In this document: piece after piece, positions 6,375 through 6,777 of the stretch | How the letters are laid out: each line of letters begins with the position of its first letter | How positions within the stretch are numbered: position 1 is the first letter of the stretch | NCBI GenBank assembly: GCA_027489415.1 | Contig: JAIXZU010000092.1 | Span: 1-6,777, forward strand | Direction of reading: 5' to 3' | DNA: 6,777 nt | Source: Alphaproteobacteria bacterium | GTDB lineage: Bacteria > Pseudomonadota > Alphaproteobacteria > UBA2136 > UBA6156 | Translations under genes and position numbers: made by a program | The notes under the pieces: generated by a model | Database searches by the model: none | The model's input: the letters and a program-made list of their open reading frames with translations, nothing else | What the model was told of the DNA's origin: nothing

Positions 6375-6461
6375 TACGAGAGGGTTGCGCCGGCACGGTG
6401 GAAACTTACCAAAAATAGGATTTTTGGAGTTTCCATCCGGCTGGCGCGACGGCTACGAGAG
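6375..6461. repeat. Palindromic element with 8-bp flanking direct repeats
   Basis: A 67-nt imperfect palindrome (6384-6450) has about 29 pairs. Its base is GTTGCGCC (6384-6391) with GGCGCGAC (6443-6450). Its top is GGAAACT (6400-6406) with AGTTTCC (6428-6434), a 2-nt bulge, then CCAAAAAT (6409-6416) with ATTTTTGG (6420-6427) around the 3-nt loop AGG. TACGAGAG occurs on both sides (6375-6382 and 6454-6461), resembling a target-site duplication. No T-tract follows, so it is not a standard terminator. It could be a REP- or MITE-like insertion or a stable RNA hairpin. Confidence 0.65.
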
Positions 6462-6538
6462 AGGGTTTTGCTGAGGTATATTGGGAAGGCTTGACGCTGG
6501 GGGGGGGCTGGTCAATTTTACTCACAATGAGATTTTTA

Positions 6539-6601
6539 CGCTTCGGTTTGTTCTCCGCTTCGCTACGGGTGAAGAGTGCCACAGCCCGGAAACCTGAAGC
6601 G
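6539..6601. repeat. Stem-loop with nested hairpin
   Basis: CGCTTCGGTTT (6539-6549) pairs with AAACC (6590-6594) and GAAGCG (6596-6601), leaving one bulged T: 11 pairs closing a 40-nt interior. Inside, CTTCGC (6558-6563) pairs with GGTGAAG bases 6569-6574, including one G-T wobble. Function unknown. Confidence 0.5.
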
Positions 6602-6622
6602 CTTGGGCAGAGCTTATTTGTC

Positions 6623-6658
6623 AAAAATCCCTCCGGCTTGGGGCCGAAGGGATTTTTT
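6623..6658. terminator. Bidirectional intrinsic terminator
   Basis: The arms 6623-6637 and 6643-6657 pair at 14 of 15 positions around a 5-nt loop. T-tracts are present on both strands (T6 at 6653-6658 on plus, T5 opposite A6623-6627 on minus). It serves the minus-strand gene ending at 6662, whose stop is 3 nt away, and would also end transcription coming from rluD. Confidence 0.92.
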
Positions 6659-6661
6659 CGT

Positions 6662-6777
6662 TCAGGTGGTGGGGGATTCCGGCGGCATGAGCTGCGGGAA
6701 TTCCTTCAGGATACGGGTGGAGATGGATGTGAGGGCACCGGTTTCCATGGCACGGAGGAGGTCCGGTTTGAACATCC
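6662..6777 (-). CDS. 3' end of an unidentified gene (partial)
   Basis: Reading leftward from the right edge, the frame gives 37 residues starting MFKPDLLRAMETGALTSIST and ending PPESPTT, then TGA (6664-6662). Codons strongly favour G or C in the third position, as in the other genes of this window, and the stop is followed at once by a strong terminator, so I take it as real. The ATG at 6775-6773 could be the start of a tiny protein, but this is more likely the C-terminus of a longer one that begins outside the window. No family is recognisable from so short a piece. Confidence 0.7.
   Translation of the reverse strand, partial: MFKPDLLRAMETGALTSISTRILKEFPQLMPPESPTT

Larger units (their letters stand above)
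6262..6661. other. 400-bp stretch without a convincing gene, rich in inverted repeats
   Basis: This gap lies between two converging genes. No reading frame in it has a credible start, ribosome-binding site or protein resemblance; the best are about 54 codons on plus (GTG 6310 to TGA near 6471) and 61-72 codons on minus. It holds, in order, the heptad tract, pairable short segments (6321-6382), a 67-nt imperfect palindrome (6384-6450) with flanking direct repeats, a G9 tract (6499-6507), a second stem-loop (6539-6601) and a bidirectional terminator (6623-6658). It would be transcribed as a long 3' untranslated region of rluD, or could hold a small RNA gene; no clear internal promoter is seen. 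Confidence 0.6.

Noticed and set aside
6310..6473. Plus-strand frame of about 54 codons from GTG 6310 after rluD
   Set aside because: There is no clear ribosome-binding site or recognisable motif, and much of it runs through the palindrome, whose structure explains the sequence better.
6406..6624. Minus-strand frame of 72 codons with a TTG start
   Set aside because: It begins inside the bidirectional terminator, has no ribosome-binding site and crosses the G9 tract and the palindrome.
6527..6777. Plus-strand frame open from ATG 6527 to the right edge
   Set aside because: It reads through a strong terminator and lies antisense to a frame with much better codon use; there is no ribosome-binding site.

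Overview
The window reads as chromosomal DNA from a bacterium, most likely an alphaproteobacterium. The reasons are the tRNA-Gly(GCC) and tRNA-Glu(TTC) sequences, the RluD-type pseudouridine synthase, mostly high GC and GC-rich third codon positions. Genus-level assignment is not possible from the sequence alone.

Layout, left to right. (1) A large plus-strand gene (7-2490) encodes an 827-residue protein that I do not recognise. It has three blocks separated by Pro/Glu-rich linkers. The ends of the first two blocks look like copies of one domain, and the linkers share a near-identical 32-bp DNA repeat. The gene ends at a strong intrinsic terminator (2502-2527). (2) A minus-strand two-gene unit follows: a family GT4 glycosyltransferase (4805-3582), then galE, UDP-glucose 4-epimerase (3579-2542), with only 2 nt between them. 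This looks like a small surface-glycan unit in which GalE could supply UDP-galactose. (3) Two tRNA genes stand back to back: tRNA-Gly(GCC) on minus (5043-4969) and tRNA-Glu(TTC) on plus (5171-5245). Each has a recognisable sigma-70 type promoter in the shared 127-bp gap, and both encode CCA. (4) rluD (5314-6261, plus) follows tRNA-Glu with no terminator visible between them. (5) A 400-bp stretch without a convincing gene (6262-6661) holds 7-bp repeats, a long imperfect palindrome flanked by direct repeats, further pairable segments, a G9 tract and a bidirectional terminator. (6) The 3' end of a minus-strand gene of unknown function (6777-6662) runs off the right edge.

The most noteworthy items are the uncharacterised 827-aa protein with its internal duplication, the structured region after rluD, and 7-bp repeats that form the start of galE and contain the stop codon of rluD. 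I see no defence system, CRISPR array, transposase gene or complete mobile element. The glycan genes, tRNAs and rluD look like ordinary chromosomal genes.
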